Assembly: GCF_902859805.1 (NCBI RefSeq)
Contig: NZ_CADIKC010000001.1
Coordinates: 1,612,001-1,676,000 of the forward strand
Reading direction: 5' to 3'
Origin: Paraburkholderia sediminicola
GTDB taxonomy: Bacteria; Pseudomonadota; Gammaproteobacteria; Burkholderiales; Burkholderiaceae
DNA: 64,000 bases
Part shown: in pieces, positions 53,540 to 63,951 of the stretch
How the letters are laid out: every line of letters begins with the position of its first letter
How positions within the stretch are numbered: the first letter of the stretch is position 1
Position numbers and translations under genes: made by a program
Notes under the pieces: model-generated
Told to the model about the DNA's origin: nothing
Databases searched by the model: none
What the model saw: the letters and a program-made list of their open reading frames with translations, nothing else

Positions 53540-54727
53540 CTATTTTCTCCTATTTAGCGCCACGAACTTCAAATTCTCTGGACCGGTGTAATTCGCACTC
53601 GGACGGATGATCTTGTTGTCGATCCGCTGCTCGATGATGTGCGCGCTCCAGCCTGCCGTACGGGCGATCACGAACAGCGGCGTGAACATCGCGGTGGGCA
53701 CGCCCATCATGTGATACGAAACCGCGCTGAACCAGTCGAGATTTGGAAACATCTTTTTCACATCTGCCATCACTGTTTCAAGTCGCTCGGCGATATTGAA
53801 CAGTTTCAGGTTGCCCGCTTCCTTCGACAGCTTCTTCGCGACTTCCTTGATGACCTTGTTGCGCGGGTCGGAGATCGTGTACACCGGGTGACCGAAACCG
53901 ATCACCACTTCCTTGTTCTCGACGCGCTTGCGGATATCGGCTTCGGCCTCATCCGGTGTCTGATAGCGCGACTGGATCTCGAACGCGACTTCGTTGGCGC
54001 CGCCGTGCTTCGGGCCGCGCAGCGCGCCGATTGCACCGGTGATCGCCGAGTAGATGTCCGAGCCCGTGCCCGCGATCACGCGGCCGGTGAAGGTCGACGC
54101 GTTGAATTCATGCTCGGCATACAGGTTCAGCGACACATGCATTGCGTCGACCCATGCCTTCGACGGTTCCACACCGTGCAGCAGATGCAGGAAGTGGCCG
54201 CCGATCGAGTCGTCGTCGGTTTCGACTTCGATGCGCTTGCCGTTGTGCGAGTAGTGGTACCAGTACAGCAGCATCGAGCCGAGCGAGGCCATCAGCTTGT
54301 CGGCGATGTCGCGTGCGCCCGGCAGGTTGTGATCGTCTTTCTCGGGCAGCACGGTGCCGAGCACCGACACGCCGGTGCGCATCACATCCATCGGATGAGC
54401 GGCGGCCGGAATCCATTCCAGCGCGGCTTTGACGTTCGCGGGCAAACCGCGCAGCGCCTTGAGTTTGGTCTTGTAGGCGGTGAGTTCAGCCTGCGTCGGC
54501 AGCTTTTCGTGGACCAGCAGATAAGCAATCTCTTCGAATTCGCATGCCCCGGCGATGTCGAGAATGTCGTAGCCGCGGTAGTGCAGGTCGTTGCCGGTCT
54601 TGCCGACCGTGCAAAGCGCGGTGTTGCCAGCCGTCACGCCGGACAGGGCGACGGATTTCTTCGGTTTGAAGCCGCTTTTAGATTCGTTCTCGCCTTGTGC
54701 ACCGGCGGTTTGCGTCGTCTCGCTCAT
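53540..54727 (-). CDS. prpC: 2-methylcitrate synthase
   Basis: PrpC condenses propionyl-CoA with oxaloacetate and often accepts acetyl-CoA. The 395-residue protein has the citrate-synthase landmarks of the PrpC subtype: short N-terminus with [47 protein letters not shown] (catalytic His), [14 protein letters not shown] (second His) and [20 protein letters not shown] (catalytic Asp region lies before it). ATG 54727 overlaps the stop of the upstream small ORF (ATGA). The same frame stays open upstream to 55204, but that part is antisense-like and overlaps the CitE-like gene. Confidence 0.93.
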   Translation of the reverse strand: MSETTQTAGAQGENESKSGFKPKKSVALSGVTAGNTALCTVGKTGNDLHYRGYDILDIAGACEFEEIAYLLVHEKLPTQAELTAYKTKLKALRGLPANVKAALEWIPAAAHPMDVMRTGVSVLGTVLPEKDDHNLPGARDIADKLMASLGSMLLYWYHYSHNGKRIEVETDDDSIGGHFLHLLHGVEPSKAWVDAMHVSLNLYAEHEFNASTFTGRVIAGTGSDIYSAITGAIGALRGPKHGGANEVAFEIQSRYQTPDEAEADIRKRVENKEVVIGFGHPVYTISDPRNKVIKEVAKKLSKEAGNLKLFNIAERLETVMADVKKMFPNLDWFSAVSYHMMGVPTAMFTPLFVIARTAGWSAHIIEQRIDNKIIRPSANYTGPENLKFVALNRRK

Positions 54728-54894
54728 CTCCCGCAATCTCCTTTGTGCCTGCTCATTGTTTCCGGTTGAACCACGCTTTCGACGTCTGTTTCCTGCTGTG
54801 CGAGACGCTGCTCTGATTCGCCTGCACGACGCCACGCGAGCGCGCCTACCGTCGCTGCCATGCCGGCTGCTGCATCGGCCATCGTGCTCATCAT
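54724..54894 (-). CDS. Small ORF between the CitE-like gene and prpC, 56 aa
   Basis: This ORF begins at an ATG overlapping the TGA of the CitE-like gene (54891-54894) and ends with a TGA overlapping the ATG of prpC (54724-54727), so both junctions are ATGA. The product starts [20 protein letters not shown], a short hydrophobic helix, and continues with a polar, charged tail ([20 protein letters not shown]). Perfect 4-base overlaps on both sides argue for a translated gene rather than a gap, and it would couple lyase and synthase translation. I do not recognise the family; it could also be only a coupling device. Confidence 0.55.
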   Translation of the reverse strand: MMSTMADAAAGMAATVGALAWRRAGESEQRLAQQETDVESVVQPETMSRHKGDCGR

Positions 54895-55904
54895 GCGGCT
54901 TGCCCGTTAGCGCCCACTTTCGTGAAGAGCGGCGCGGCGTCTTGCGGGACGGCGCGACCCGTGGATTGCGCGCGACGCAGCACCGACCAGTAATAGCGAT
55001 AGCTCGCCCGGTCGTGCAGCGTGTCGTGATAGCGCGTCGGCCCCCATTGCGCCGATTGCGCAGCCAGCAGAATTTCGGTAGCAGTGACGATTTCTTCGTC
55101 GCGCGGAGCAAATGCAGCGACGATCGCTTCGATCTGCGCCGGATGGATACTCCACATGCGCGTGTAGCCACACTCGTTGCGGGCACGGGCGGCGTCGTTT
55201 GCAACCACGCTCATGTCGCGCACTTCGGTGCTGACGTTATGCGACGGCACCTTGCCGTACGCATGGCACGCCGCCGAAATCTCGAGTTTCGCGCGCCGTA
55301 CCAGCGGATGATCGAACTGACCGGGCGAGCGCATGGCGGTATCGGGAATCGCGCCGTCGTGCGCGGAAACGAAGTCCATCAGACCGAAGCTCAGCGCTTC
55401 CACACCAGGCAGTGCGGCCAGATCGAACACGCGTGTCAACGCGCCGTGCGTTTCGACCAGCAATTGCACCGGCACCGGCTGCGCGATGCCGAGTTCACGC
55501 CGCGTAGCCTCGATGAACGCGACCATTTCGGCGGCATCGGGAACGTTGCGGATCTTCGGCAGGGTGATGTAAGCAGGCGCGCGCTTTGCAGCGCGCAGAA
55601 TGAGACGGACGTCGTCACGCCAGTGCGCGTGGTCGAAGTCGTGAATCCGTACGCCGACACGGCCGAAGCGGTCATGCTCGCTGCCCAGCAGCGACGCGAC
55701 CAGCTCCGCGTGTTCTGCTTCCCGGCCCACCTGCGCGCCGTCTTCGCAATCGAGCGTGATGTCGAACACCGGGCCGAGTTGCTGCTGCAATGCCAGTGAT
55801 TTCAGCATCAGCTTCTCGCTGCCGGCGTAGTGATCGCAGGCAGGCAGCACAGCGGGCGGCACTTCGCCGTCAAACAGCACTTCGGCGGGGGTGAGGGCGC
55901 GCAT
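54891..55904 (-). CDS. HpcH/HpaI aldolase / CitE-like lyase
   Basis: The 337-residue protein belongs to the CitE/malyl-CoA lyase TIM-barrel family. Metal-binding and substrate segments are seen: [78 protein letters not shown] (acidic metal ligand Glu) and [13 protein letters not shown], and the C-terminal [13 protein letters not shown]. It may cleave or form citramalyl-, malyl- or beta-hydroxyacyl-CoA compounds; the prp context points to C4-C7 dicarboxylate or tricarboxylate chemistry. ATG 55904 is the first in-frame ATG; a TTG at 55988 would add 28 residues. Confidence 0.83.
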   Translation of the reverse strand: MRALTPAEVLFDGEVPPAVLPACDHYAGSEKLMLKSLALQQQLGPVFDITLDCEDGAQVGREAEHAELVASLLGSEHDRFGRVGVRIHDFDHAHWRDDVRLILRAAKRAPAYITLPKIRNVPDAAEMVAFIEATRRELGIAQPVPVQLLVETHGALTRVFDLAALPGVEALSFGLMDFVSAHDGAIPDTAMRSPGQFDHPLVRRAKLEISAACHAYGKVPSHNVSTEVRDMSVVANDAARARNECGYTRMWSIHPAQIEAIVAAFAPRDEEIVTATEILLAAQSAQWGPTRYHDTLHDRASYRYYWSVLRRAQSTGRAVPQDAAPLFTKVGANGQAA

Positions 55905-56073
55905 CTTCGGCGTCAGGATTCTGGGTGGTCGGGTGGGTAAATCGGATTCGGACGCGCTCTGCTCGGCGATCAGCCAGCCATGACGCAAAGCGCGTTCGAA
56001 TCAGAGGCGAATACTGGCACGACAAATTGCGAAGTGAACCGCAATTTCGTAGGACGTACCTGCATTCGCACGT

Positions 56074-56116
56074 AAAAAACCGGAACCCGCCGCTGTAATG
56101 CTTCGGAGTTCCGGTT
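56074..56116 (-). terminator. Terminator of mdh
   Basis: AACCGGAAC (56078-56086) pairs with GTTCCGGTT (56108-56116) across a 21-base loop; on the minus strand the stem is followed by T (complement of the A run 56074-56079). It lies just after mdh and separates it from the CitE-prpC operon, though the large loop may make it leaky. Confidence 0.6.
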
Positions 56117-56132
56117 CGTCTGCATCAGGCGC

Positions 56133-57116
56133 TTAGCCGAGCAGATGTTGAACGCCTTCGCGCTCTTCGAGCAGCTCGTTCAGCGTGCCGTCCATCTTTT
56201 CGCGCGAGAACGCGTCGATTGCCAGACCTTCAACGCGCTTGTACTCGCCGTTTTCGCAGGTAACCGGCACACCGTAGATGATGTCTTCCGGAATGCCGTA
56301 CGAACCGTCCGACGGGATACCCATGGTGACCCACTTGCCGTTCGTGCCGAGCACCCAGTCACGCACGTGGTCGATTGCAGCGTTGGCTGCCGACGCTGCC
56401 GACGACAGGCCGCGCGCTTCGATAATCGCTGCGCCGCGCTTGCCGACGGTCGGGATGAACGTGTTGCGGTTCCATTCTTCGTCGTTGATCAGCTTGGTCA
56501 GGTCTTGACCTTCAGCCGTTGCAACGCGGAAGTCCGGGTACATGGTCGGCGAGTGGTTGCCCCACACAGCCAGCTTCTCGATCGAAGCGACCGGCTTGCC
56601 CGACTTGGCAGCCAGTTGCGACAGTGCACGGTTGTGGTCCAGACGCAGCATGGCGGTGAAGTTCTTCTTCGGCAGATCCGGCGCCGACTTCATGGCGATG
56701 TAAGCGTTGGTGTTGGCCGGGTTGCCGACCACCAGCACCTTCACGTCGCGGCTCGCGACTTCGTTCAGCGCCTTGCCCTGAACCGTGAAGATTTCGGCGT
56801 TTGCCGACAGCAGGTCTTTACGCTCCATGCCTTTCGAACGCGGACGTGCGCCGACCAGCAGGGCCACGTCTGCATCCTTGAATGCAACCTTCGGGTCGTC
56901 AGTGATCACGACGCCCGACAGCAGCGGGAATGCGCAATCATCCAGTTCCATCACGACGCCTTTGACGGCGCCTTGCGCTTGCGGCAGGTCGAGCAGTTGC
57001 AGGATAACCGGCTGGTCCTTACCGAGCAGATCGCCATTGGCGATGCGGAACAGTAGGGAGTAAGCGATTTGACCTGCGGCGCCGGTGACGGCAACGCGCT
57101 TTGCGGGCTTAGCCAT
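56133..57116 (-). CDS. mdh: Malate dehydrogenase
   Basis: Mdh interconverts malate and oxaloacetate with NAD+. The 327-residue sequence has the Rossmann start [19 protein letters not shown], the mobile loop [19 protein letters not shown] with substrate-binding Arg residues, [18 protein letters not shown], and the catalytic region [18 protein letters not shown] and [15 protein letters not shown] (His base). It is the type found in most betaproteobacteria. It stands divergent from the gntR-sdh-gltA operon, so the two halves of the TCA cycle meet at one 500-bp control region. Confidence 0.96.
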
Positions 57117-57545
57117 TGAGAAATCTCCAGGACGATGCGTTAGACGCTAGGGAAAACGCCATTCTATATGCGCGTTCAGCGAAGCGTTGTGAAACACGGC
57201 GGAATTCACTGTTCGCGTACGGCCTCGGAATGTGCCGAGGCTGTGCGGCGCGCTGCGGCAAGACCGCCATGCCGGAAACCTGTACTACTAGCGGGGAGCG
57301 GGGCATGTTGGCGCCGGGTAGCCGCTGCACGATGCGGGCTCCTGCAAACAGCGCGTTTCGGCAAGCGTCTGACCAACGAATGGCGGCGAATCGAAACCTG
57401 GACTGCGTGGGAACAGCATGGCGCAGAGTGGCTGCCGGTGCGCTGCGGCGCTGTATTGCATCGTGCAAAACAGCCGCCGAAAAACCCGCAAACCCTTGCT
57501 CGACAAGGAGTGTAGGAGCCGTCAGACACAAAGTCAACATTATCT

Positions 57546-57565
57546 TATGTCTTATATAAGACATA
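57546..57565. promoter_or_regulatory. 20-bp perfect palindrome, probable GntR operator
   Basis: TATGTCTTATATAAGACATA reads identically on both strands. It is 55 bp upstream of the gntR ATG in an otherwise GC-rich gap. The core GTC-N8-GAC is in the size range of GntR/HutC-family operators, so autoregulation, and possibly control of mdh or sdh, is the likely role. Confidence 0.65.
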
Positions 57566-57574
57566 TCTGTTGCG

Positions 57575-57587
57575 GGGAAAACCCTAG
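57575..57587 (+). promoter_or_regulatory. GGGAAAACCCTAG element upstream of gntR
   Basis: The core GGGAAAACCCTA is shared with both copies at 562-575 and 588-600. It follows the palindrome by nine bases and precedes the ATG by 33 bases. Shared use suggests a common regulator or initiation element; none is known to me. Confidence 0.4.
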
Positions 57588-57620
57588 ACGCGGCCCGGCC
57601 CTTTATGATGAAATGCGCGG

Positions 57621-58421
57621 ATGACTTCGAACCAGGCGAACACCGCGAATCCGAACGGCCATGGGGCCACGGGCGAGGGTGTATCCGCTGCCACGCCCGC
57701 TACGTCGCCCACTTTCAGCCCCTTGTATCAGCAGATCAAGGGCTTGATTACGCAGAGCCTCGAAACCGGCGAATGGAAACCTGGCGAGATCATTCCTAGT
57801 GAAGTCGAATTGGCGGCCAGATTCAAGGTCAGTCAGGGAACCGTGCGCAAAGCGATCGACGAGCTTGCCGCCGACAACCTGCTGGTGCGCCGCCAGGGCA
57901 AGGGTACGTTTGTTGCAACGCACAATGAAGACCGTGCCCAGTTTCGCTTCCTCAGATTACTGGCCGATGACGGCGCGGAACACCCGCACGTCAGCCGCCT
58001 GCTTGAATGTCGGCGTTTGCGCGCTTCGGCGGACATCGCCCGGCAACTCGATCTGAAACCCGCCGATCCGGTGGTGTTGATCAAGCGCTTGCTGCAGTTC
58101 GACGGTGAAGTCACCGTACTCGACGAAATCTGGTTGCCCGGCGCGGTGTTTCGCGGGCTCACGCTCGAGCGGCTGTCGGAGTATAAAGGTCCCCTCTACG
58201 CAATGTTCGAGACGGAATTCGGCACACGCATGATCCGCGCAACGGAGAAGATCCGGGCGGTCGCGGCTGATCCGGCGGTCGCCGATCTGCTGCATGTGCC
58301 GGCGGGTTTTCCGCTGCTTTCGGTCGAACGCGTCTCCTATACATATGGAGACCGGCCGGTTGAGGTGCGCCGTGGTTGGTATGTCACAACCGGGTATTAC
58401 TATCAGAACGATCTGAGTTGA
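57621..58421 (+). CDS. GntR-family (HutC/UTRA) regulator
   Basis: A low-complexity N-terminal tail of about 30 residues precedes a GntR winged helix (GEWKPGEIIPSEVELAARFK, VSQGTVRKAIDELAADNLLV, RRQGKGTFV) and a UTRA ligand-binding domain (VTVLDEIWLPGAVFRGLTLE, RATEKIRAVAADPAVADLLH, SVERVSYTYGDRPVEVRRGW). It is 266 residues, as usual for HutC-type proteins. It precedes sdhC by 157 bp and is divergent from mdh; a TCA-cycle intermediate or related acid is a likely effector, by context. Confidence 0.9.
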   Translation: MTSNQANTANPNGHGATGEGVSAATPATSPTFSPLYQQIKGLITQSLETGEWKPGEIIPSEVELAARFKVSQGTVRKAIDELAADNLLVRRQGKGTFVATHNEDRAQFRFLRLLADDGAEHPHVSRLLECRRLRASADIARQLDLKPADPVVLIKRLLQFDGEVTVLDEIWLPGAVFRGLTLERLSEYKGPLYAMFETEFGTRMIRATEKIRAVAADPAVADLLHVPAGFPLLSVERVSYTYGDRPVEVRRGWYVTTGYYYQNDLS

Positions 58422-58578
58422 ATCGGGACGAAAAAGGGCGTTGCGTCCCACACGCACGCCTGTTTGAAGGTGCCTTTATCGCGCACGCTGTAACGGACCG
58501 GGAGTGGTTTTCGCTGCAGCGCGATATAAAAAGGCGCTAAAATTGCGGATTAGTGTGACTACATAGTAGGGGTCTAGC

Positions 58579-58995
58579 ATGGCTGAAGCCGTAAAAAAAC
58601 CGAGGCCGGAATTCCGGAACATCGGTATCGGGCAGATTTTGACGGCATACCGTCTACCGCTAGCGGGGCGAGTGTCGATCTTGCACCGCTTGAGCGGTGG
58701 TCTGCTTTTTGTTTTTCTTCCGTTCCTGCTGTACCTCTTTGATCAGAGCCTGACTTCCGAACTCAGTTTCGAAGTCTTCAAGGGCTTCCTCTCCAACATC
58801 ATCGTCAAGCTCATCACGCTCGTTCTCGCGTGGGCCTTCCTGTTCCACTTCTGCGCCGGTGTTCGTCACCTGTTCATGGATACGAGCCACGGCCTCACGA
58901 CCAAAGAGAAGGGCAAGCAAACCTCCATCGTGGTGCTGGTCGTTTCGTCGCTTCTGACGATTGCTTTCGCGCTCAAACTCTTCGGAGCATTCTAA
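58579..58995 (+). CDS. sdhC: Succinate dehydrogenase cytochrome b556 subunit
   Basis: One of two membrane anchors of complex II. Three TM segments are visible (LLFVFLPFLLYLFDQ, IVKLITLVLAWAFLFHFCAG, SIVVLVVSSLLTIAFALKLF). SILHRLSGG is the quinone-site motif and HFCAGVRHLFMD carries the haem-ligand His. First gene of sdhCDAB, with SdhD starting 4 bp later. Confidence 0.93.
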   Translation: MAEAVKKPRPEFRNIGIGQILTAYRLPLAGRVSILHRLSGGLLFVFLPFLLYLFDQSLTSELSFEVFKGFLSNIIVKLITLVLAWAFLFHFCAGVRHLFMDTSHGLTTKEKGKQTSIVVLVVSSLLTIAFALKLFGAF

Positions 58996-58999
58996 AAAA

Positions 59000-59368
59000 A
59001 TGGCAGCTAATAACCGAATCGGTCCGAAGCGTCTCGTCGTCGGCGCACATTACGGCCTGCGCGACTGGCTCGCCCAGCGCATTACCGCCTGCATCATGGC
59101 CGTGTACACGGTGATCCTGCTCGCATGGTTCTTCGGCGCGCGCGATTTCTCGTATGACGGCTGGGCCTCGATCTTTGCAACGCAATGGATGAAGCTCGCC
59201 ACGTTTGTCACGCTGCTGTCGCTGTTCTATCACGCGTGGGTTGGTATCCGCGACATCTGGATGGACTATGTGAAGCCCGTTGGCACGCGCCTGTTTCTTC
59301 AAGCGCTGACGATCGTCTGGCTGCTCGCATGTGCGGGCTACGCTGCGCAGATTCTCTGGAGAGTGTAA
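59000..59368 (+). CDS. sdhD: Succinate dehydrogenase membrane anchor subunit
   Basis: The 122-residue protein has three TM helices ([60 protein letters not shown]). The [15 protein letters not shown] segment contains the conserved His and the Asp-Tyr quinone pocket residues. ATG 59000 lies 4 bp after the sdhC stop; the A-run before it provides a weak start context. Confidence 0.93.
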   Translation: MAANNRIGPKRLVVGAHYGLRDWLAQRITACIMAVYTVILLAWFFGARDFSYDGWASIFATQWMKLATFVTLLSLFYHAWVGIRDIWMDYVKPVGTRLFLQALTIVWLLACAGYAAQILWRV

Positions 59369-59372
59369 AAGA

Positions 59373-61148
59373 ATGGCTGCAATCAAGAATTCTCTGCCGC
59401 GTCGCAAGTTTGACGTGGTTATCGTCGGCGCAGGCGGCTCGGGGATGCGCGCTTCGCTGCAACTCGCGCGCGCCGGTCTGTCGGTTTGCGTGCTGTCCAA
59501 GGTGTTCCCGACACGTTCGCACACGGTCGCTGCCCAAGGCGGCATCGGCGCCTCGCTCGGCAACATGAGCGAAGACAATTGGCACTACCACTTCTACGAC
59601 ACGATCAAGGGTTCCGACTGGCTCGGCGACCAGGACGCGATCGAGTTCATGTGCCGTGAAGCACCGAACGCCGTGTACGAGCTCGAACACTTCGGCATGC
59701 CGTTCGACCGCAACGCTGACGGCACGATTTATCAACGCCCGTTCGGCGGTCACACCGCCAACTACGGCGAAAAGCCGGTGCAACGCGCTTGCGCGGCCGC
59801 TGACCGTACCGGTCATGCACTGCTGCATACGCTGTACCAGCAAAACGTGGCTGCCAAGACGCAGTTCTTCGTCGAATGGATGGCGCTGGATCTGATCCGC
59901 GACGCCGACGGCGACGTGCTCGGCGTGACCGCGCTGGAAATGGAAACCGGCGACGTTTATATCCTCGAAGGCAAGACCACGCTGTTCGCTACGGGCGGCG
60001 CGGGCCGGATCTTCGCAGCATCTACGAACGCGTTCATCAACACCGGTGACGGCCTGGGCATGGCTGCGCGTTCGGGTATCGCACTGCAAGACATGGAATT
60101 CTGGCAATTCCACCCCACCGGCGTGGCCGGCGCGGGCGTGCTGATTACCGAAGGCGTGCGCGGTGAAGGCGGCATTCTGCGTAACTCGAACGGCGAGCGT
60201 TTCATGGAACGCTACGCGCCGACGCTGAAGGATCTGGCGCCGCGCGACTTCGTTTCGCGTTCGATGGACCAGGAAATCAAGGAAGGCCGTGGCGTGGGTC
60301 CGAACAAGGATCACGTGCTGCTCGACCTGTCGCACATCGGCGCTGAGACGATCATGAAGCGTCTGCCGTCGATCCGCGAAATCGCGATGAAGTTCGCGAA
60401 CGTCGACTGTATTAAAGAGCCGATTCCGGTTGTGCCGACCATCCACTATCAGATGGGTGGCATCCCGACGAACATCAACGGCCAGGTCGTTGGCACGTCG
60501 CGTGATCACAAGGAAGTCGTCAACGGTTTCTACGCAGTAGGCGAATGCTCGTGCGTGTCGGTGCACGGTGCAAACCGTCTCGGCACGAACTCGCTGCTCG
60601 ACCTGGTGGTGTTCGGCCGCGCGGCCGGCAACCACATCGTCAAGCACGTGAAGGACATCAAGGAACACAAGCCGCTGCCGGCCGACGCAGGCGACTTCTC
60701 GCTGGCGCGTCTGAACAAGCTGGACAAGTCCACGTCGGGCGAATACTCGCAAACCGTCGCGGCCGACATCCGTTCCACGATGCAGGCGCACGCCGGCGTG
60801 TTCCGTACATCGAAGCTGCTGGCCGAAGGTGTCGAGCGGATTCGCGAAGTGGCTGACCGTGTCGACAACATCTATCTGAAAGACAAGTCGAAGGTGTTCA
60901 ACACGGCGCGTATCGAAGCGCTGGAAGTGGAGAACCTGATCGAAGTGGCCCGTGCCACGATGGTTTCCGCCGATGCCCGCAAGGAAAGCCGCGGTGCGCA
61001 CGCGCAAAACGACTTCGAACATCGCGACGACGAAAACTGGCTGCGCCATACGCTGTGGTTCAGCGAAGGCGATCGCCTCGACTACAAGCCGGTTCAGATG
61101 CAACCGCTGACCGTCGAATCGGTGCCGCCGAAAGCGCGTACCTTCTAA
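59373..61148 (+). CDS. sdhA: Succinate dehydrogenase flavoprotein
   Basis: SdhA oxidises succinate to fumarate through covalent FAD. The 591-residue sequence has the FAD motif [20 protein letters not shown], the flavinylated His in [16 protein letters not shown], the active-site region [20 protein letters not shown] and the conserved [14 protein letters not shown] and [20 protein letters not shown] blocks. It starts 4 bp after sdhD. Confidence 0.96.
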   Translation: MAAIKNSLPRRKFDVVIVGAGGSGMRASLQLARAGLSVCVLSKVFPTRSHTVAAQGGIGASLGNMSEDNWHYHFYDTIKGSDWLGDQDAIEFMCREAPNAVYELEHFGMPFDRNADGTIYQRPFGGHTANYGEKPVQRACAAADRTGHALLHTLYQQNVAAKTQFFVEWMALDLIRDADGDVLGVTALEMETGDVYILEGKTTLFATGGAGRIFAASTNAFINTGDGLGMAARSGIALQDMEFWQFHPTGVAGAGVLITEGVRGEGGILRNSNGERFMERYAPTLKDLAPRDFVSRSMDQEIKEGRGVGPNKDHVLLDLSHIGAETIMKRLPSIREIAMKFANVDCIKEPIPVVPTIHYQMGGIPTNINGQVVGTSRDHKEVVNGFYAVGECSCVSVHGANRLGTNSLLDLVVFGRAAGNHIVKHVKDIKEHKPLPADAGDFSLARLNKLDKSTSGEYSQTVAADIRSTMQAHAGVFRTSKLLAEGVERIREVADRVDNIYLKDKSKVFNTARIEALEVENLIEVARATMVSADARKESRGAHAQNDFEHRDDENWLRHTLWFSEGDRLDYKPVQMQPLTVESVPPKARTF

Positions 61149-61172
61149 GGCACAAGTCAAAGGAATTCAGAA

Positions 61173-61877
61173 ATGGCCAAGCGTACATTTGAAATTTACC
61201 GCTACGATCCGGACAAGGACGCAGCGCCGCGCATGCAAACGTACGAGATCGAAATCGACTCGCACGAACGCATGCTGCTCGACGCGCTGCTCAAGCTGAA
61301 AGCGATGGACGAAACCTTGTCGTTCCGCCGTTCGTGCCGCGAAGGCGTGTGCGGTTCGGACGCGATGAACATCAACGGCAAGAATGGTCTGGCCTGCTTG
61401 CAGAACATGAATGACCTGCCGCAGAAGATCGTGCTGCGTCCGCTGCCGGGCTTGCCCGTCGTGCGCGACCTGATCTGCGATTTCACGCAGTTCTTCAACC
61501 AGTATCATTCGATCAAGCCGTACCTGATCAACGATACGCCGCCGCCGGAAAAGGAACGTCTGCAGTCGCCGGAAGAGCGCGACGAGCTTGACGGTCTGTA
61601 CGAATGTATTCTGTGCGCTAGCTGCTCCACGTCGTGCCCGAGCTTCTGGTGGAATCCGGACAAGTTCGTCGGCCCGGCTGGCCTGTTGCAAGCCTATCGT
61701 TTCATCGCGGATAGCCGCGACGAAGCGACGGGTGAGCGCCTCGACAACCTGGAAGATCCGTACCGTTTGTTCCGTTGCCATACCATCATGAATTGCGTCG
61801 ACGTCTGCCCGAAGGGTTTGAACCCGACCAAGGCGATTGGCAAGATCAAGGAATTGATGGTTCGCCGCGCAGTCTAG
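61173..61877 (+). CDS. sdhB: Succinate dehydrogenase iron-sulfur subunit
   Basis: SdhB carries electrons from FAD to quinone. The 234-residue protein binds [2Fe-2S] through [19 protein letters not shown] and the Cys after it, [4Fe-4S] through [16 protein letters not shown], and [3Fe-4S] through [17 protein letters not shown]. An AAAGGAA site precedes ATG 61173. Confidence 0.96.
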   Translation: MAKRTFEIYRYDPDKDAAPRMQTYEIEIDSHERMLLDALLKLKAMDETLSFRRSCREGVCGSDAMNINGKNGLACLQNMNDLPQKIVLRPLPGLPVVRDLICDFTQFFNQYHSIKPYLINDTPPPEKERLQSPEERDELDGLYECILCASCSTSCPSFWWNPDKFVGPAGLLQAYRFIADSRDEATGERLDNLEDPYRLFRCHTIMNCVDVCPKGLNPTKAIGKIKELMVRRAV

Positions 61878-61878
61878 G

Positions 61879-62151
61879 ATGAACGAAACATCGCATCAGT
61901 CCGACCCTCTCCGCCGCGCGCGCCTTCGCTGGCGTGCGCGGCGGGGCCTGCTGGAAAACGATCTGATCTTTGAACGTTTTTTCAGCCGATATGAGCATGA
62001 CCTCAGCGATGCCGATGTAGGCGCTCTTACGCGCCTGCTCGAGCTGAGCGATAACGACCTGATGGACTTGCTGCTCGTTCGCAAGGAACCGGAAGGCGAA
62101 CTTGCCGACCCGGATGTGATCCGGGTGCTGGAGCTGTTGCGGAATGCTTGA
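61879..62151 (+). CDS. sdhE: FAD assembly factor SdhE
   Basis: This 90-residue protein promotes covalent flavinylation of SdhA. The RGxxE-type motif is present (RARRGLLENDLIFERFF) with the five-helix pattern ending in LLVRKEPEGELADPDVIRVL. It starts one base after the sdhB stop and belongs to the sdh operon. Confidence 0.92.
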   Translation: MNETSHQSDPLRRARLRWRARRGLLENDLIFERFFSRYEHDLSDADVGALTRLLELSDNDLMDLLLVRKEPEGELADPDVIRVLELLRNA

Positions 62152-62243
62152 GCACCGCTAACGTCTTGAGCGCCGCTTGTCCGTTGTTCCCAGGCGTGCA
62201 AATTATCGAAACCCTGTTTCCATACTTCGATTGAGGATGTGCT

Positions 62244-63545
62244 ATGACCCCGTCAGATGTTAAAGCCACGCTATCGTTCAGCGACAATTCGCCGAGCGTT
62301 GAAATGCCGATTTACAAGGGCACTCTCGGCCCGGACGTGATCGACATCCGCAAACTGTACGGCCAGACCGGCAAGTTCACGTACGACCCGGGCTTTATGT
62401 CGACGGCGGCGTGCAATTCGGCGATCACCTACATCGACGGCGACAAGGGCGAGCTGCTGTATCGCGGCTACCCGATCGACAACCTCGCGCAAAATGCCGA
62501 CTTCCTCGAAACCTGCTATCTGCTGCTGAAGGGCGAACTGCCGAACGCGCAGCAGAAAGACGAGTTCGTGAACACCGTCACGAAGCACACGATGGTGCAT
62601 GAGCAAATGCACTTCTTCTTCCGTGGCTTCCGTCGCGACGCGCACCCGATGGCGATTCTGGTCGCTGCAGTCGGCGCGCTGTCGGCGTTCTATCACGACT
62701 CGCTCGACATCAACAATCCGCGTCACCGTGAAGTGTCGGCCATTCGCATGATCGCGAAGCTGCCTACGCTCGTCGCGATGGCGTACAAGTACAGCATCGG
62801 TCAGCCGTTTGCGTACCCGAAGAACGACCTGTCGTACAGCGCGAACTTCATGCATATGATGTTCTCGAACCCGTGCGAAGAGTACAAGGTCAACGACGTG
62901 CTGGTGCGCGCACTGGACCGTATCCTGATCCTGCACGCTGACCACGAACAGAATGCGTCGACCTCGACGGTTCGTCTGGCGGGTTCGTCGGGCGCTAACC
63001 CGTTCGCATGTATCGCAGCGGGTATCGCTTGTCTGTGGGGCCCGGCGCACGGCGGTGCGAACGAAGCCGCACTGAATATGCTGGAAGAAATTGGCTCGGT
63101 CGACAACATTCCTGAGTTCATCAAGCAGGTGAAGGACAAGAACTCGGGCGTGAAGCTGATGGGCTTCGGTCACCGCGTCTACAAGAACTACGATCCGCGT
63201 GCCAAGCTGATGCGCGAAACCTGCCACGAAGTGCTGGAAGAGCTGGGCCTGCACGACGACCCGCTGTTCAAGCTGGCCATGGCGCTGGAAAAGATCGCGC
63301 TGGAAGACGAATACTTCGTGTCGCGCAAGCTGTACCCGAACGTCGACTTCTACTCGGGTATCGTTCAGCGCGCGCTCGGCATCCCGACGTCGATGTTCAC
63401 GTGTATCTTCGCGATGGCGCGTACGGTCGGCTGGATTGCACAGTGGAACGAAATGATCGCCGATCCGGAACAGAAGATTGGCCGTCCGCGTCAGCTGTTC
63501 ATCGGCGATACGCAACGTGAAGCGAAGCCGATTGCGCAACGCTAA
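62244..63545 (+). CDS. gltA: Citrate synthase (type II, hexameric)
   Basis: GltA makes citrate from acetyl-CoA and oxaloacetate. The 433-residue length, the N-terminal beta-rich domain ([40 protein letters not shown]) and the blocks [39 protein letters not shown] (His), [18 protein letters not shown] (His) and [20 protein letters not shown] (Asp) are those of NADH-regulated Gram-negative enzymes. It follows sdhE by 92 bp and ends at a strong terminator. The window has a second synthase, PrpC. Confidence 0.96.
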   Translation: MTPSDVKATLSFSDNSPSVEMPIYKGTLGPDVIDIRKLYGQTGKFTYDPGFMSTAACNSAITYIDGDKGELLYRGYPIDNLAQNADFLETCYLLLKGELPNAQQKDEFVNTVTKHTMVHEQMHFFFRGFRRDAHPMAILVAAVGALSAFYHDSLDINNPRHREVSAIRMIAKLPTLVAMAYKYSIGQPFAYPKNDLSYSANFMHMMFSNPCEEYKVNDVLVRALDRILILHADHEQNASTSTVRLAGSSGANPFACIAAGIACLWGPAHGGANEAALNMLEEIGSVDNIPEFIKQVKDKNSGVKLMGFGHRVYKNYDPRAKLMRETCHEVLEELGLHDDPLFKLAMALEKIALEDEYFVSRKLYPNVDFYSGIVQRALGIPTSMFTCIFAMARTVGWIAQWNEMIADPEQKIGRPRQLFIGDTQREAKPIAQR

Positions 63546-63610
63546 GCGGTAGTCTTGCCGCGCGTTTCATCGCCCAAAGGGCCGTGAAATGCGTGAGACC
63601 GGATGAATGA

Positions 63611-63645
63611 AAAACGCCCCAACGGGTTGACCGTTGGGGCGTTTT
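63611..63645. terminator. Strong bidirectional-looking terminator after gltA
   Basis: AAAACGCCCCAACGG (63611-63625) pairs perfectly with CCGTTGGGGCGTTTT (63631-63645) around GTTGA; TTTTCTTTT follows on the plus strand and A residues precede. It closes the sdh-gltA operon. Confidence 0.92.
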
Positions 63646-63650
63646 CTTTT

Positions 63651-63951
63651 GACTGCGTGCAACTGCGTGTCGCAAATGGGGTTCGATTTCAATCGCTGAG
63701 GCCGAGTGCGCGCGTGGCTGCGCCTCCTGGTGCATGAAACGCCAGATCGCGGAAGCACCTGAGCGTGGCTGACGTTGCATCGCGCACGCCGTGCAATCCC
63801 TTGCCGGGTAACACCCATACAGGTATCGTCACTACCACCCAACTCCCTGTTTTTTATCGGTTTTTTGCATGATTCATGGGCCCTAAGCGGGGTTCTGCGT
63901 GGCATAATCGACCGACACAGTCAGCCCGCAGTCATTACTACCCCGCATACC
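63651..63951. other. Intergenic region before leuC
   Basis: No gene is seen. A CATAAT box at 63903-63908 could be the -10 of leuC, but I find no fitting -35. A minus-strand frame across this gap runs through the terminator and is not credible. Confidence 0.4.

Larger units (their letters stand above)
57117..57620. other. Divergent control region between mdh and gntR
   Basis: No gene is evident in this 504-bp gap. It contains the palindrome at 57546-57565 (own entry), the GGGAAAACCC element at 57575-57587 (own entry), and a related but degenerate copy AGGGAAAACGCC at 57149-57160 close to the mdh start. Short ORFs in all frames here lack Shine-Dalgarno sites and look random. Confidence 0.5.

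Noticed and set aside
53540..55204. prpC extended upstream to 554 residues
   Set aside because: The extension overlaps the CitE-like gene antisense-fashion and lies before an ATG with clear coupling; PrpC proteins are about 390 residues.
57117..57564. Small protein genes in the mdh-gntR gap (several overlapping 60-150 codon frames)
   Set aside because: Frames on both strands overlap each other, are Ala/Arg/Cys-rich without Shine-Dalgarno, and the gap carries regulatory sites.
63567..63905. 112-codon minus-strand frame before leuC
   Set aside because: It runs through the gltA terminator and has no recognisable features.
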